Source: Methanosarcinaceae archaeon (lineage in GTDB: Archaea > Halobacteriota > Methanosarcinia > Methanosarcinales > Methanosarcinaceae). Taken from it: a DNA stretch of 12,208 nt. Under the pieces are notes generated by a model that did no database searches, was not told the DNA's origin, and saw only the letters and a program-made list of their open reading frames with translations. Below are positions 5,583 through 12,208 of the stretch, piece after piece (position 1 is the first letter of the stretch; every line of letters starts with the position of its first letter). Location of the stretch: contig JAUVET010000016.1 of assembly GCA_030594665.1 (NCBI GenBank), positions 1-12,208 on the forward strand, read 5' to 3'. The translations under genes and the position numbers were made by a program.

Positions 5583-7451
5583 CTAAACAACTCCCATGAT
5601 AGCCTTTGCACCTGTAACCAATTCCTCTTCAATGCCTTCAACAACAAGCTCTGAAAATCGTGAAACCTCGTCCTCTGTAACCGATTCAAGCGAGTAGGTC
5701 ACAGCTTTTGAAGCATCGGGTGAGAGTTTCATTTTCCAGACATAATCATAATCACTGCCCATCGTGATAACCTTTGATTCGGGAACCGCATTTTCCGCCT
5801 TGAACGGTATCATCTCATGTAGCTTGAACTCGACAGCCTTTGTACTGAAATTTTTGACCTTTATTGAAACGTTCGCCTTTCCGTTTTCATCACGTCTGAT
5901 ATTCCTGCTGACAAGCAAATTGCCCATTACTTTTGCAACGACCGGATTTATGTCAGGAATTTCACGGTTCAGGGTTGTTGCGAGCTTCTCAGCCATTTTT
6001 GGCAGCACTTTCTCGATAATGATCTCTTTTTCACGTCGCTTTTTGAGATTTCCCTGTTTTGAGATAAATCGGTTAAGTTTTCTTGCAACTTCCTTTATTG
6101 CAAGTTCAATTTCGTCCTTGATCTCCGGAATATCCGCAATTGCATCCTTTGATTCTGATGTGAACGGCACGTTCGTTGATGCCACATGGATCAACAAAAC
6201 TGCAGGACCTGTAGGCATACCGCCGCCGGGCTGGTTTAAGCTGTACTGCTTCCATTTGATCGATTCCACAGCATGTGTAGTAACACATCCGCCCTGCTGA
6301 TACAGGAGAGGCACGCGGTTTGCAAATCTCATTATGTCAATGCGGTCTTCTTTTGAAAGATTCCCGCCATACGCAAGCCCGACCTCGACAATGAACGGGC
6401 TTCCCGAATACACCGATGCCGTGCGTGTCGTTGTTGCAATGAAATCAACGCTGTACTCCTTTTCAAGCCCCTTATAGATCAGTTTATCCCCGATCGGTGA
6501 AAGGCAATCCGTAGGTGGTGCCATGATTTTCACCTTCTTAAACGCTTCAAGAAGTTTTTTTGTCTGGTCCCTTGTAACCTCATGAGGATCAATTTCAGGA
6601 TCAAGTCCCGCAGCCTTGCATACTTCCTCTGCAGTCAAAAGTCCTATCTTGGTGAATGAATATCGTAAAAACGCTCCCAATTTCTGGCGCTCGGTATAGC
6701 GCATCATCTTCATGAGTGTGCCCAGTTCAATTCCATGCGGATGCGGTAAAATCTCCTTTGCAGGGACCGGAAGTTTATCGGTTGCCCGCTCAAAGATCAA
6801 CTCATTGCCGTCAGGCTCGATAAATGTGATACGTGCATGCGGATTAACGATCGCTGTTGCCTTGAGGTATTCGGATATTGACTGCCTGCGCCCCTTTACA
6901 TACGTTGCTTCCATTTCCAGTTCAACGCGGGTGCCATGCGGGCGGTCCCAGTCAACGATATCATCCTTCAATATTTCAGGATCATTGGTGCTGGTATTGA
7001 TCATTAGTTCATAATAGTGAGCCGGAGAATCCCGTCCAATTGTAGAAATGATCTTTGTAGGACGTCCTGATGTCAATTGTGAATATAACACCGATGCGGA
7101 AATTCCGATACCCTGTTGGCCCCGGCTCTGTTTGAGTGCATGAAAACGTGATCCGTACAGTAGTTTTGCAAACACTTTCGGGATCTGTTCCTTGACAATA
7201 CCTGGACCGTTATCCTCAATTATAATTGTGAGATTATCCTTGCCCGCACGTTCGACCTGCAACAGGATGTCAGGCAGGATCCCTGCTTCCTCGCATGCGT
7301 CCAGTGAGTTATCCACTGCCTCTTTGACAGTTGTTATCAAACTTCTTGGTGCCGAATCAAAACCAAGTATCTGCCGGTTCTTCTCAAAGAATTCCGCAAC
7401 ACTGATGGCTTGTTGCTTTTTCGCAAGTTCTTCTGCAATTGGGACTGCCAT
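5583..7451 (-). CDS. top6B: DNA topoisomerase VI subunit B
   Basis: This is the ATPase subunit of the archaeal type IIB topoisomerase, which passes one duplex through another to relax supercoils and decatenate chromosomes. The GHKL fold is clear: N-box [10 protein letters not shown] (43-52, with Glu44 and Asn48), G1 box EDNGPGI (79-85) and G2 box [10 protein letters not shown] (109-118). A helix-two-turn-helix region follows at about 230-305 and the transducer domain at about 305-470, with the switch lysine probably Lys435 in SESKDAIAD. Residues about 530-622 form the extra Ig-like C-terminal domain known from Methanosarcina-type enzymes. At 622 residues the protein is full length. The catalytic partner top6A, often next door, is not in the window; the gene downstream is convergent and unrelated. 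The start has only a weak ribosome-binding site. Confidence 0.96.
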   Translation of the reverse strand: MAVPIAEELAKKQQAISVAEFFEKNRQILGFDSAPRSLITTVKEAVDNSLDACEEAGILPDILLQVERAGKDNLTIIIEDNGPGIVKEQIPKVFAKLLYGSRFHALKQSRGQQGIGISASVLYSQLTSGRPTKIISTIGRDSPAHYYELMINTSTNDPEILKDDIVDWDRPHGTRVELEMEATYVKGRRQSISEYLKATAIVNPHARITFIEPDGNELIFERATDKLPVPAKEILPHPHGIELGTLMKMMRYTERQKLGAFLRYSFTKIGLLTAEEVCKAAGLDPEIDPHEVTRDQTKKLLEAFKKVKIMAPPTDCLSPIGDKLIYKGLEKEYSVDFIATTTRTASVYSGSPFIVEVGLAYGGNLSKEDRIDIMRFANRVPLLYQQGGCVTTHAVESIKWKQYSLNQPGGGMPTGPAVLLIHVASTNVPFTSESKDAIADIPEIKDEIELAIKEVARKLNRFISKQGNLKKRREKEIIIEKVLPKMAEKLATTLNREIPDINPVVAKVMGNLLVSRNIRRDENGKANVSIKVKNFSTKAVEFKLHEMIPFKAENAVPESKVITMGSDYDYVWKMKLSPDASKAVTYSLESVTEDEVSRFSELVVEGIEEELVTGAKAIMGVV

Positions 7452-7530
7452 TATATCTCATCCATTTTTCATTGTATCATATAATGTTATCAACATCAAT
7501 ATTTTTCTAAAATCGAGTGGCATTGCGTCA

Positions 7531-7764
7531 TCACTGCAGTTCAGCACCAACAATTGTCTGGGTTGCCGTTACAGATTCAATTCCCCTGATATTATCCACA
7601 ATATTGTTCAGGATACCCATATCTGTGACATCCATAATGACTACAAAATCATATTCGCCGAATACGTGGTAAACATCTTTAATGCCGTCAATACTGCGCA
7701 ATTCATTGTATGTTACCTTTTCCTGCCCAGGCAACACATTTACCATTGTAACTCCAATAACCAT
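7531..7764 (-). CDS. Stand-alone Lrp/AsnC ligand-binding (RAM) domain protein
   Basis: The 77-residue protein is a single RAM (AsnC_trans_reg) domain: strand VIGVTMVNVLPG, helix NELRSIDGIKDVYHV, the signature GEYDF (36-40), strand VVIMDVTD, helix MGILNNIVDNIRGI and final strand VTATQTIVGAEL. The DNA-binding helix-turn-helix of full Lrp proteins is absent, so it should not bind DNA alone. Such domains form dimers and higher oligomers and bind amino acids or other small ligands between subunits; they may also co-assemble with full Lrp proteins. It lies 79 bases upstream of top6B on the same strand and could be co-transcribed, although top6B has its own TATA-like sequence near 7480. Its own TATA box is probably AATAAATATC (minus strand, 7794-7803). 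Confidence 0.85.
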   Translation of the reverse strand: MVIGVTMVNVLPGQEKVTYNELRSIDGIKDVYHVFGEYDFVVIMDVTDMGILNNIVDNIRGIESVTATQTIVGAELQ

Positions 7765-7793
7765 TTATATCACTGACTATTAGTGGATAGCAA

Positions 7794-7803
7794 GATATTT
7801 ATT
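7794..7803 (-). promoter_or_regulatory. TATA box for the RAM-domain gene
   Basis: The minus strand reads AATAAATATC about 30 bases before the ATG at 7764, giving a very short leader. Confidence 0.4.
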
Positions 7804-7818
7804 CGTTTTTATCATATT

Positions 7819-7868
7819 TGAAGACTCCTTCCCCGGAACGAAATGACAGGTGGGAGATGAATATACCG
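7819..7868 (+). mobile_element. Second IS200/IS605-type end-like sequence, degenerate
   Basis: GAAGACTCCTTCC (7820-7832) is identical over 13 bases to the start of the element at 1480-1468 (minus strand). It is followed at similar spacing by GGTGGGAG, against GGTAGGGAGGAG in the other copy, and then by ATACCGATAGATA against CACCGATACATA. The same order of blocks at the same spacing suggests a decayed copy of the same end. No transposase or tnpB gene is attached. Confidence 0.4.
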
Positions 7869-8063
7869 ATAGATATAAGACCATATTGCACCTATGCCCC
7901 CATAATCGACACCTGGAAGTTGACGCGACACTCATTATGGATTCCATCCAACATAAATATGAATCTAATATTTTCCGAATGTGTCATCACTGTTAAACGT
8001 ATGTAAAATCATTCGATTGCTATCTATTATAGTAATTATAAAGAGTCAGGATAGATGCGATAA

Positions 8064-8073
8064 GCATATATAC
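8064..8073 (+). promoter_or_regulatory. TATA box ahead of the 15-bp hairpin
   Basis: GCATATATAC lies centred about 25 bases before the first base of the perfect inverted repeat at 8091. That is the usual archaeal spacing from TATA box to transcription start. Confidence 0.45.
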
Positions 8074-8090
8074 AATGAATGCTTCCAAGG

Positions 8091-8210
8091 GAATGTGAGC
8101 GGGTTATTCTTTTTAACAACCCCCACTCCCCAACCCGCTCACATTCACATTATGGGAAGTGTTTGTAACTTGTTTATAACTCGTTTGTATTTCATTTATA
8201 ATTCTTTTTG
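8091..8210 (+). ncRNA. Candidate structured small RNA with perfect 15-bp stem
   Basis: GAATGTGAGCGGGTT (8091-8105) and AACCCGCTCACATTC (8132-8146) are exact reverse complements, separated by a 26-base loop with a T5 run and a C-rich stretch. The loop's own AACCC (8118-8122 region) could instead pair with GGGTT (8101-8105), allowing two alternative folds. The upstream TATA box places the transcript 5' end at the stem. A T-rich tail (TTCTTTTT, near 8202-8209) could end it close to the convergent rfcL stop codon. No T-tract follows the stem directly, so a plain terminator is less likely. The remaining 7765-8218 region shows no convincing gene. Confidence 0.45.
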
Positions 8211-8218
8211 TTGTAACA

Positions 8219-9730
8219 TCAAAAATCAAACAATGTCTTTTGCGGTTTGTGAGGTCTGCGCTTCTTGGATCGGCTCACTTTTGCATCGTTTTTTTCATTA
8301 TTTGCATTTGAAGGATCGACAGTTTCATTGATATTTGAGATCGAATCAAAACTCACCTGTGAATCAATTTTGCCAGATTTAACGGACCTGCCCGCTTTTG
8401 GTGCTGCAAAGAACTTAACATCATCAGAAACCGTTTCAGAAATAATGGCACGGGCCTGGTCATAGACGCCCTGGAGTTTCTTTGTCACTTTTTTACCTCC
8501 TGTCATGTAAGCAAGCTCATCAAGATCAAGGTTCAAATTCACCACAGTATCGACTGCATACTGTTCGTCCTTTAACATTTTACCATACATCGATGTAAGG
8601 TCTGCGCGGGCATATCGCATAGATTCATGACAATGTTCTCCGATCTTGGATGCGACATTGTCCCTCATGTTCCGCCGCGCACGTAATTGCCCAAGCCTTC
8701 TCCAGAACGAAGGTGGCTGGTACCTGGTAAATCCACCATGCACATGTGTTTTGGCAACTACGGCTCCGCACGTCATAAGCACACCTGCATACCGCCACAT
8801 ACGATAGTTTTGCCGTTTTTTTACACGGCCAAGGTACATATCCGCGTGAGAGAGGTATTCAAATCCCTTGCTGACATCTATATCAACACCATTGCCGGCA
8901 GTACCATACTGGCCAGGGATATTCTCATCAATCCAGTGCACCAGGTTATCCGGACTCTCGTCCAGCCCATACGTTGCATCCAATGCTTTTTTCGGATCAG
9001 TGCCCTTGAAGATCTTTGCAAGCACTTTAAAGATAGATTCCTTTGTATCCCTGGGTGATGTGGCAATATCTTCAATATTGATCTCGCTCCTGCCCATGGA
9101 AACAGCTTGAAGGTCGTTCACAGCACTTCGCATATCCCCGCCTGCACTTTCCGCAACCTTCTCTATAACGCCTACACCGCACATGATCCCTTCATTGCGG
9201 CATATATTTTTGAGTGCAGGGACCATGGAACGGCTCTGCACACCATGAAACTTTATCTCCTGGCAAAGCGTGCGGAGTGTTGAGGTCAAGCCATACAGGT
9301 CATTTGCAATAAGCACAATTGGTTGATGTGTTTTCTTAATAATATCACCAAGCGCGCGTGCGCCGCCGCGATCGGATGTGCCGTGTATGTTATCAGCCTC
9401 ATCAAGAATTATCAGTCTTTTTGAATCTGTTCCTGTTAATGTGCGCATGCTTGAAGCCGAACCCGCGATTCTTTCAATTACAGATGCAGTTCTCTGGTCA
9501 CTTGCATTGAGTTCTATGATCTCCCAGCCATAATCATTAGCAAGCGCATGGGCGGCAGAGGTTTTTCCAATGCCTGCCTGTCCCTGCAGGATAACAGCAC
9601 GCTTTTGTGGCATGCCATGTAGCCATTCCTCTGCCCATGTTCGCATGTCTGTAACCGCTTTTTTGTTACCAACCACTTCGGAAAGTGATCGGGGGCGATA
9701 TTTTTCAGCCCATTCAATTGAAATTGTCAT
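8219..9730 (-). CDS. rfcL: Replication factor C large subunit
   Basis: This is the clamp-loader large subunit, which with RFC small subunits opens and loads the PCNA sliding clamp onto primed DNA. The 503-residue AAA+ protein has the RFC start EKYRP (9-13), Walker A GQAGIGKT (50-57), Walker B LIILDEAD (106-113), a sensor-1 strand VLIANDLYG (139-147) and the long C-terminal collar region. A Lys/Arg-rich tail ([10 protein letters not shown]) ends in QKTLFDF (497-503), a PCNA-interacting PIP-box-like motif at the extreme C-terminus as expected for archaeal RfcL. No strong ribosome-binding site precedes the ATG; a TATA-like AT block at 9757-9766 suggests a leader of only a few bases. It is divergent from mtxX and convergent with the candidate small RNA. 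Confidence 0.95.
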   Translation of the reverse strand: MTISIEWAEKYRPRSLSEVVGNKKAVTDMRTWAEEWLHGMPQKRAVILQGQAGIGKTSAAHALANDYGWEIIELNASDQRTASVIERIAGSASSMRTLTGTDSKRLIILDEADNIHGTSDRGGARALGDIIKKTHQPIVLIANDLYGLTSTLRTLCQEIKFHGVQSRSMVPALKNICRNEGIMCGVGVIEKVAESAGGDMRSAVNDLQAVSMGRSEINIEDIATSPRDTKESIFKVLAKIFKGTDPKKALDATYGLDESPDNLVHWIDENIPGQYGTAGNGVDIDVSKGFEYLSHADMYLGRVKKRQNYRMWRYAGVLMTCGAVVAKTHVHGGFTRYQPPSFWRRLGQLRARRNMRDNVASKIGEHCHESMRYARADLTSMYGKMLKDEQYAVDTVVNLNLDLDELAYMTGGKKVTKKLQGVYDQARAIISETVSDDVKFFAAPKAGRSVKSGKIDSQVSFDSISNINETVDPSNANNEKNDAKVSRSKKRRPHKPQKTLFDF

Positions 9731-9756
9731 TAGTGATCATACCTTCATGAAACGGA

Positions 9757-9770
9757 AAATTAATTAATGT
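9757..9770. promoter_or_regulatory. Shared divergent promoter core of rfcL and mtxX
   Basis: The palindromic ATTAATTAAT (9759-9768) lies about 30 bases before the rfcL start and about 46 before the mtxX ATG. It could serve as TATA element in both directions. The whole gap is only 83 bases, so the two transcripts compete for the same site. Confidence 0.4.
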
Positions 9771-9813
9771 TTGCATTTCTTTGGGAATAATAACATATTA
9801 CTGGCTGGTTAGC

Positions 9814-10683
9814 ATGAGCTCAAATAACACAGAAAACCTACTGGACATTATTGAAAAACGTGCGCTTGAAAATAGGGCAAAGGTTGCAATTGGTATACGC
9901 GACCCGACAGAAAAAATACTGGTGAGCGCCAAAGCCGCACAGGATGCTGGTTTTGCAGAAGTTGTACTGGTAGGCAACAAACAGGAAATCGAAGCGATAG
10001 GCACTGATCTGGAGATCGTAGACACAGACGATCCTGAAAAAACGATCGGTGATGTTCTTGCATCAGGATATGTTGATGCCGCCGTCCGGGGAACAGCACG
10101 CGCATCAGGTGCGCTTTCACATCTTAAGGAAGTGCTCGGGATGAAGAAATTGCACCGTCTTGCACTTCTTCAGGATAATTATGGCAATCCATTCTTCCTC
10201 GCACCTGTTGGTATCGATGAAGGTGCTAATAATGAGGATAAAATTGAATTTATCAGGCTGGGTGCGGAATACATACGCAGGTTTGGAATTGAGCCTGTGG
10301 TCGGGATCCTCTCAGGCGGAAGGATCGGGGATATCGGACGTGATGAATGGGTTGATCGTACAATTTCCAATGCAGAGTTTGTAACTGCCCGTGCGCAGGA
10401 TTTTGGAATTGCTGTAAATAATTATAATATACTCATAGAAGACGCCATCAAGAAAGCGAATTTCATTCTTGCACCGGATGGGATATCAGGAAACCTGATC
10501 TTCAGGACATTGGTATTCTTAGGTGGCGGCGATGGGATCGGTGCGCCGGTGCTTATGGATGATTATGTGTTTGTTGATACATCACGCGTGGGTGGACATT
10601 ACACAAAAGCTATTATGCTTGCAAGTGCACTTGTCACTATAAACAGTATTAATAACAGTACTGACAACAATACTGACAACTAA
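9814..10683 (+). CDS. mtxX: MtxX, methanogenesis marker protein 4 (PTA-like fold)
   Basis: The 289-residue protein belongs to the MtxX / methanogenesis marker 4 family, related in fold to phosphate acetyl/butyryltransferases. Typical segments are RAKVAIGIRDP, AAQDAGFAEVVLVG, VDAAVRGTARASG, PFFLAPVGIDEG, VGILSGGRIGDIGRDEWVD and the Gly-rich VFLGGGDGIGAPVL. Its precise reaction is unknown; it is described as a putative methyltransferase component because it is found with MtrA- and MtrH-like genes, as here. I start it at ATG 9814 rather than the in-frame TTG at 9781, because the family begins near this Met and the AT-rich promoter core leaves room for only a short leader. The tail is Asn/Thr/Asp-rich (STDNNTDN), encoded by a short repeated ACTGACAACAAT-like string that looks like slippage. 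Confidence 0.88.
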   Translation: MSSNNTENLLDIIEKRALENRAKVAIGIRDPTEKILVSAKAAQDAGFAEVVLVGNKQEIEAIGTDLEIVDTDDPEKTIGDVLASGYVDAAVRGTARASGALSHLKEVLGMKKLHRLALLQDNYGNPFFLAPVGIDEGANNEDKIEFIRLGAEYIRRFGIEPVVGILSGGRIGDIGRDEWVDRTISNAEFVTARAQDFGIAVNNYNILIEDAIKKANFILAPDGISGNLIFRTLVFLGGGDGIGAPVLMDDYVFVDTSRVGGHYTKAIMLASALVTINSINNSTDNNTDN

Positions 10684-10697
10684 TTATAAAATTGAAC

Positions 10698-10702
10698 GGT
10701 GA
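10698..10702 (+). promoter_or_regulatory. Ribosome-binding site that fixes a TTG start for mtxA
   Basis: GGTGA lies five bases before TTG 10708. The alternative in-frame GTG at 10699 overlaps this site and has no ribosome-binding site of its own, so TTG is the better start. Confidence 0.6.
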
Positions 10703-10707
10703 TAAGT

Positions 10708-11328
10708 TTGGAATATATTGCTCCGGAATGGCCAGTGGTTAAAGGCGATTATGTTGTTGGTATGCCTGAATCACGAATTGCTGTGGTAACTCTTGCGAGT
10801 ACGCTTGACTCATATCTTGATGCTGCCATTTGGGGTACCTGTAAAACAGAAAATCTCGGTGCGGAAAAGATCATTGCAAATATCATCTCGAACTCGAATA
10901 TCAGGTACATACTTATTTGTGGTAGCGAATCCCGTGGTCACCTTGCAGGACAAACATTGCTTGCACTCCATAAAAACGGAATTGACGAACACGGCAGGAT
11001 CATTGGATCGGATGGTGCGATCCCGTTTATAGAGAATATACCAAAAGATGCGATTGAGCGTTTCCAGAGCCAGATCAAATTTATAGGGCATATCGGATTG
11101 ACGGATCTAGATAAGATCCGGCAAATTGTGGATGAATATAAGGATAAAGATGATGTGTATGATGAAGAGCCTGTGGTTGTTGGAACGACAAAGAAGAAAC
11201 ATGCTGCACCCGGAAAACCAATATCAGGTGATCTAATGGTTTCCGATGAATTCATGATAGATGTTACAGCAGGTATTATTTATTCGACTGAAGTGGATGC
11301 AATTTTGGGTGCAATAGAAGCAATTTGA
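10708..11328 (+). CDS. mtxA: MtxA, MtrA-like corrinoid protein without membrane anchor
   Basis: This is a paralogue of MtrA, the cobamide-binding subunit of the methyl-H4MPT:coenzyme M methyltransferase. The start EYIAPEWPVVKGDYVVG and the core GSESRGHLAGQTLLALH are characteristic. His78 (numbered from TTG) in SRGH corresponds to the histidine known in MtrA as lower axial cobalt ligand, so corrinoid binding is expected. The 206-residue protein lacks the C-terminal transmembrane helix that anchors MtrA; it ends in a mixed, only mildly hydrophobic stretch (AGIIYSTEVDAILGAIEAI). A charged segment with KDKDDVYDEEP and KKKH forms a linker near residues 145-170. It is therefore probably soluble and works with MtxH rather than in the membrane Mtr complex. 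It sits 24 bases after mtxX and 41 before mtxH. Confidence 0.88.
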   Translation: MEYIAPEWPVVKGDYVVGMPESRIAVVTLASTLDSYLDAAIWGTCKTENLGAEKIIANIISNSNIRYILICGSESRGHLAGQTLLALHKNGIDEHGRIIGSDGAIPFIENIPKDAIERFQSQIKFIGHIGLTDLDKIRQIVDEYKDKDDVYDEEPVVVGTTKKKHAAPGKPISGDLMVSDEFMIDVTAGIIYSTEVDAILGAIEAI

Positions 11329-11369
11329 TGGGTTTATGAATATGGCAATTGGGTAAGAGTGAATAAAAT

Positions 11370-12208
11370 ATGTTCAGGTTTCAAAAAGAGCAAGAGATCG
11401 TTAATATTGCAGGTATAAAGATTGGGGGTCAGCCAGGTGAATTGCCGACTGCGCTTGCAGGTACGATCTTCTATAACAATCATAAAATCGTACAAGATGC
11501 TGCAGCAGGTATATTTGATAAAGATGCGGCAGAACAACTTGTAAATATTCAGGAAACTAACTCCGATGAAACCGGAAATCCGCATTTGGTTCACATATTC
11601 GGTACTACAGTGGAAAGTATATCTAATTATATCGATTTTATAACAAGTATAACTGATGCTCCATTTATGATCGATTCACCTGAAGCTTTGGTGAGAATGC
11701 ATGCTGTTGGGTATGTAACTGATATCGGGCTTGCTGACAAGTCCATTTATAATTCTATTAATATGAGCATAACCGATGATGAACGGTATGCATTGAAACT
11801 GTCTGATGTAGATAGTTCCATACTTCTTGGCTTCAATGCAATGAATTCCTCATTGGACGGCAGGATGGCATTACTTGGGGATGGCGGCGGGATTATCGAT
11901 ACCGGACTTTTGGATATTGCGCATGAATGCGGGATCACAAATATCTTGATCGATCCAAGTATTACTCCGATGGGTGATGGTGCGGGTGTTGCACTTCGTA
12001 TGACACTTACTGCTAAAGCAAAATGGGGTTATCCGACAGGCTCCGGTATCCATAATGCCCCTTCTGCATGGAATTGGCTCAAAGCAAAGCGAAAAGAGGA
12101 TCCGCAAATATTCCAGGTGTGTGATATCGCTTCAACATGTTTGCAACAGGCTGTGGCAGGTGATTTTGTATTATATGGTCCGATCGAAAATGCGCCTTAT
12201 ACATTCCC
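11370..12208 (+). CDS. mtxH: MtxH, MtrH-like methyltransferase (3' end outside the window)
   Basis: The frame from ATG 11370 is open to the window edge (279 codons), so roughly the last 30 residues of a ~310-residue protein are missing. It begins MFRFQKEQEIVNIAG and KIGGQPGELPTALAGTIFY, the hallmark start of MtrH, and continues with FMIDSPEALVRMHAV, LLGDGGGIIDTGLLDIA, ILIDPSITPMGDGAG and GYPTGSGIHNAPSAW, all typical of this TIM-barrel family. MtrH moves the methyl group between tetrahydromethanopterin and the cobalt of MtrA; MtxH presumably does the same with MtxA, though its true donor or acceptor is unknown. A site AGAGTGA (11355-11361) precedes the start. It is third in the mtxX-mtxA-mtxH operon. 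Confidence 0.92.
   Translation, partial: MFRFQKEQEIVNIAGIKIGGQPGELPTALAGTIFYNNHKIVQDAAAGIFDKDAAEQLVNIQETNSDETGNPHLVHIFGTTVESISNYIDFITSITDAPFMIDSPEALVRMHAVGYVTDIGLADKSIYNSINMSITDDERYALKLSDVDSSILLGFNAMNSSLDGRMALLGDGGGIIDTGLLDIAHECGITNILIDPSITPMGDGAGVALRMTLTAKAKWGYPTGSGIHNAPSAWNWLKAKRKEDPQIFQVCDIASTCLQQAVAGDFVLYGPIENAPYTF

Noticed and set aside
5764..6300. 178-residue plus-strand frame opposite top6B
   Set aside because: It is antisense to a strongly conserved top6B region and shows no protein motif of its own.
7857..8006. 49-residue plus-strand frame after GGTGGGAG
   Set aside because: The purine-rich site is too close to the ATG and belongs to the IS605-like end; the product has no recognisable features.
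7981..8331. 116-residue plus-strand frame
   Set aside because: It crosses the perfect hairpin and then runs antisense into rfcL.
8687..9058. 123-residue plus-strand frame opposite rfcL
   Set aside because: It is a shadow of the rfcL coding frame on the other strand.
11334..11594. 86-residue minus-strand frame
   Set aside because: It is antisense to the start of mtxH, which has a clear family match.

Overview
The window is archaeal and comes from a methane-metabolising euryarchaeon, most likely in or near the Methanosarcinales (a methanogen or an ANME relative). The evidence is the gene set: topoisomerase VI subunit B, an archaeal clamp-loader large subunit, a CCA-less tRNA-Glu, and above all an mtxX-mtxA-mtxH cluster, paralogues of the methyl-H4MPT:CoM methyltransferase (Mtr) subunits. 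TATA-box promoters, leaderless or short-leader starts and T-tract terminators agree. The species cannot be fixed from the sequence alone.

Layout. 1-1600: thiC (minus) diverges from a plus-strand operon across a 311-bp gap holding two hairpins; one looks like the end of an IS200/IS605-type element. 1599-3397: a four-gene plus-strand operon of two Roadblock/LC7-type proteins followed by two small membrane proteins of unknown function. 3398-4703: 1.3 kb almost without genes. It holds a T-rich terminator, a cluster of dispersed extragenic repeats, a zinc-ribbon gene remnant, tRNA-Glu(CUC), and two direct copies of a ~178-bp unit exactly 213 bp apart, each with a TATA-like element ahead of a possible small RNA. 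4704-5456: an AT-rich, apparently leaderless gene for a RecA/KaiC-like fold protein that seems to lack Walker A. 5583-7764: top6B without top6A beside it, and upstream a stand-alone Lrp/AsnC ligand-binding (RAM) domain. 7765-8218: another gene-poor gap with a second IS605-like end and a perfect 15-bp inverted repeat placed about one TATA-to-start distance after a TATA box. 8219-9730: rfcL (minus), diverging from mtxX-mtxA-mtxH (plus), the last cut by the window edge.

How it works together. The coherent units are the Roadblock/membrane operon (possibly a membrane-associated regulatory module) and the mtx operon (a probably soluble corrinoid protein, a methyltransferase and a PTA-like partner). 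top6B and rfcL are housekeeping DNA-topology and replication genes. The most interesting unexplained material is non-coding: the duplicated sRNA-like units, the promoter-linked long hairpin, and several solo IS605-type ends without a transposase or TnpB gene in the window.
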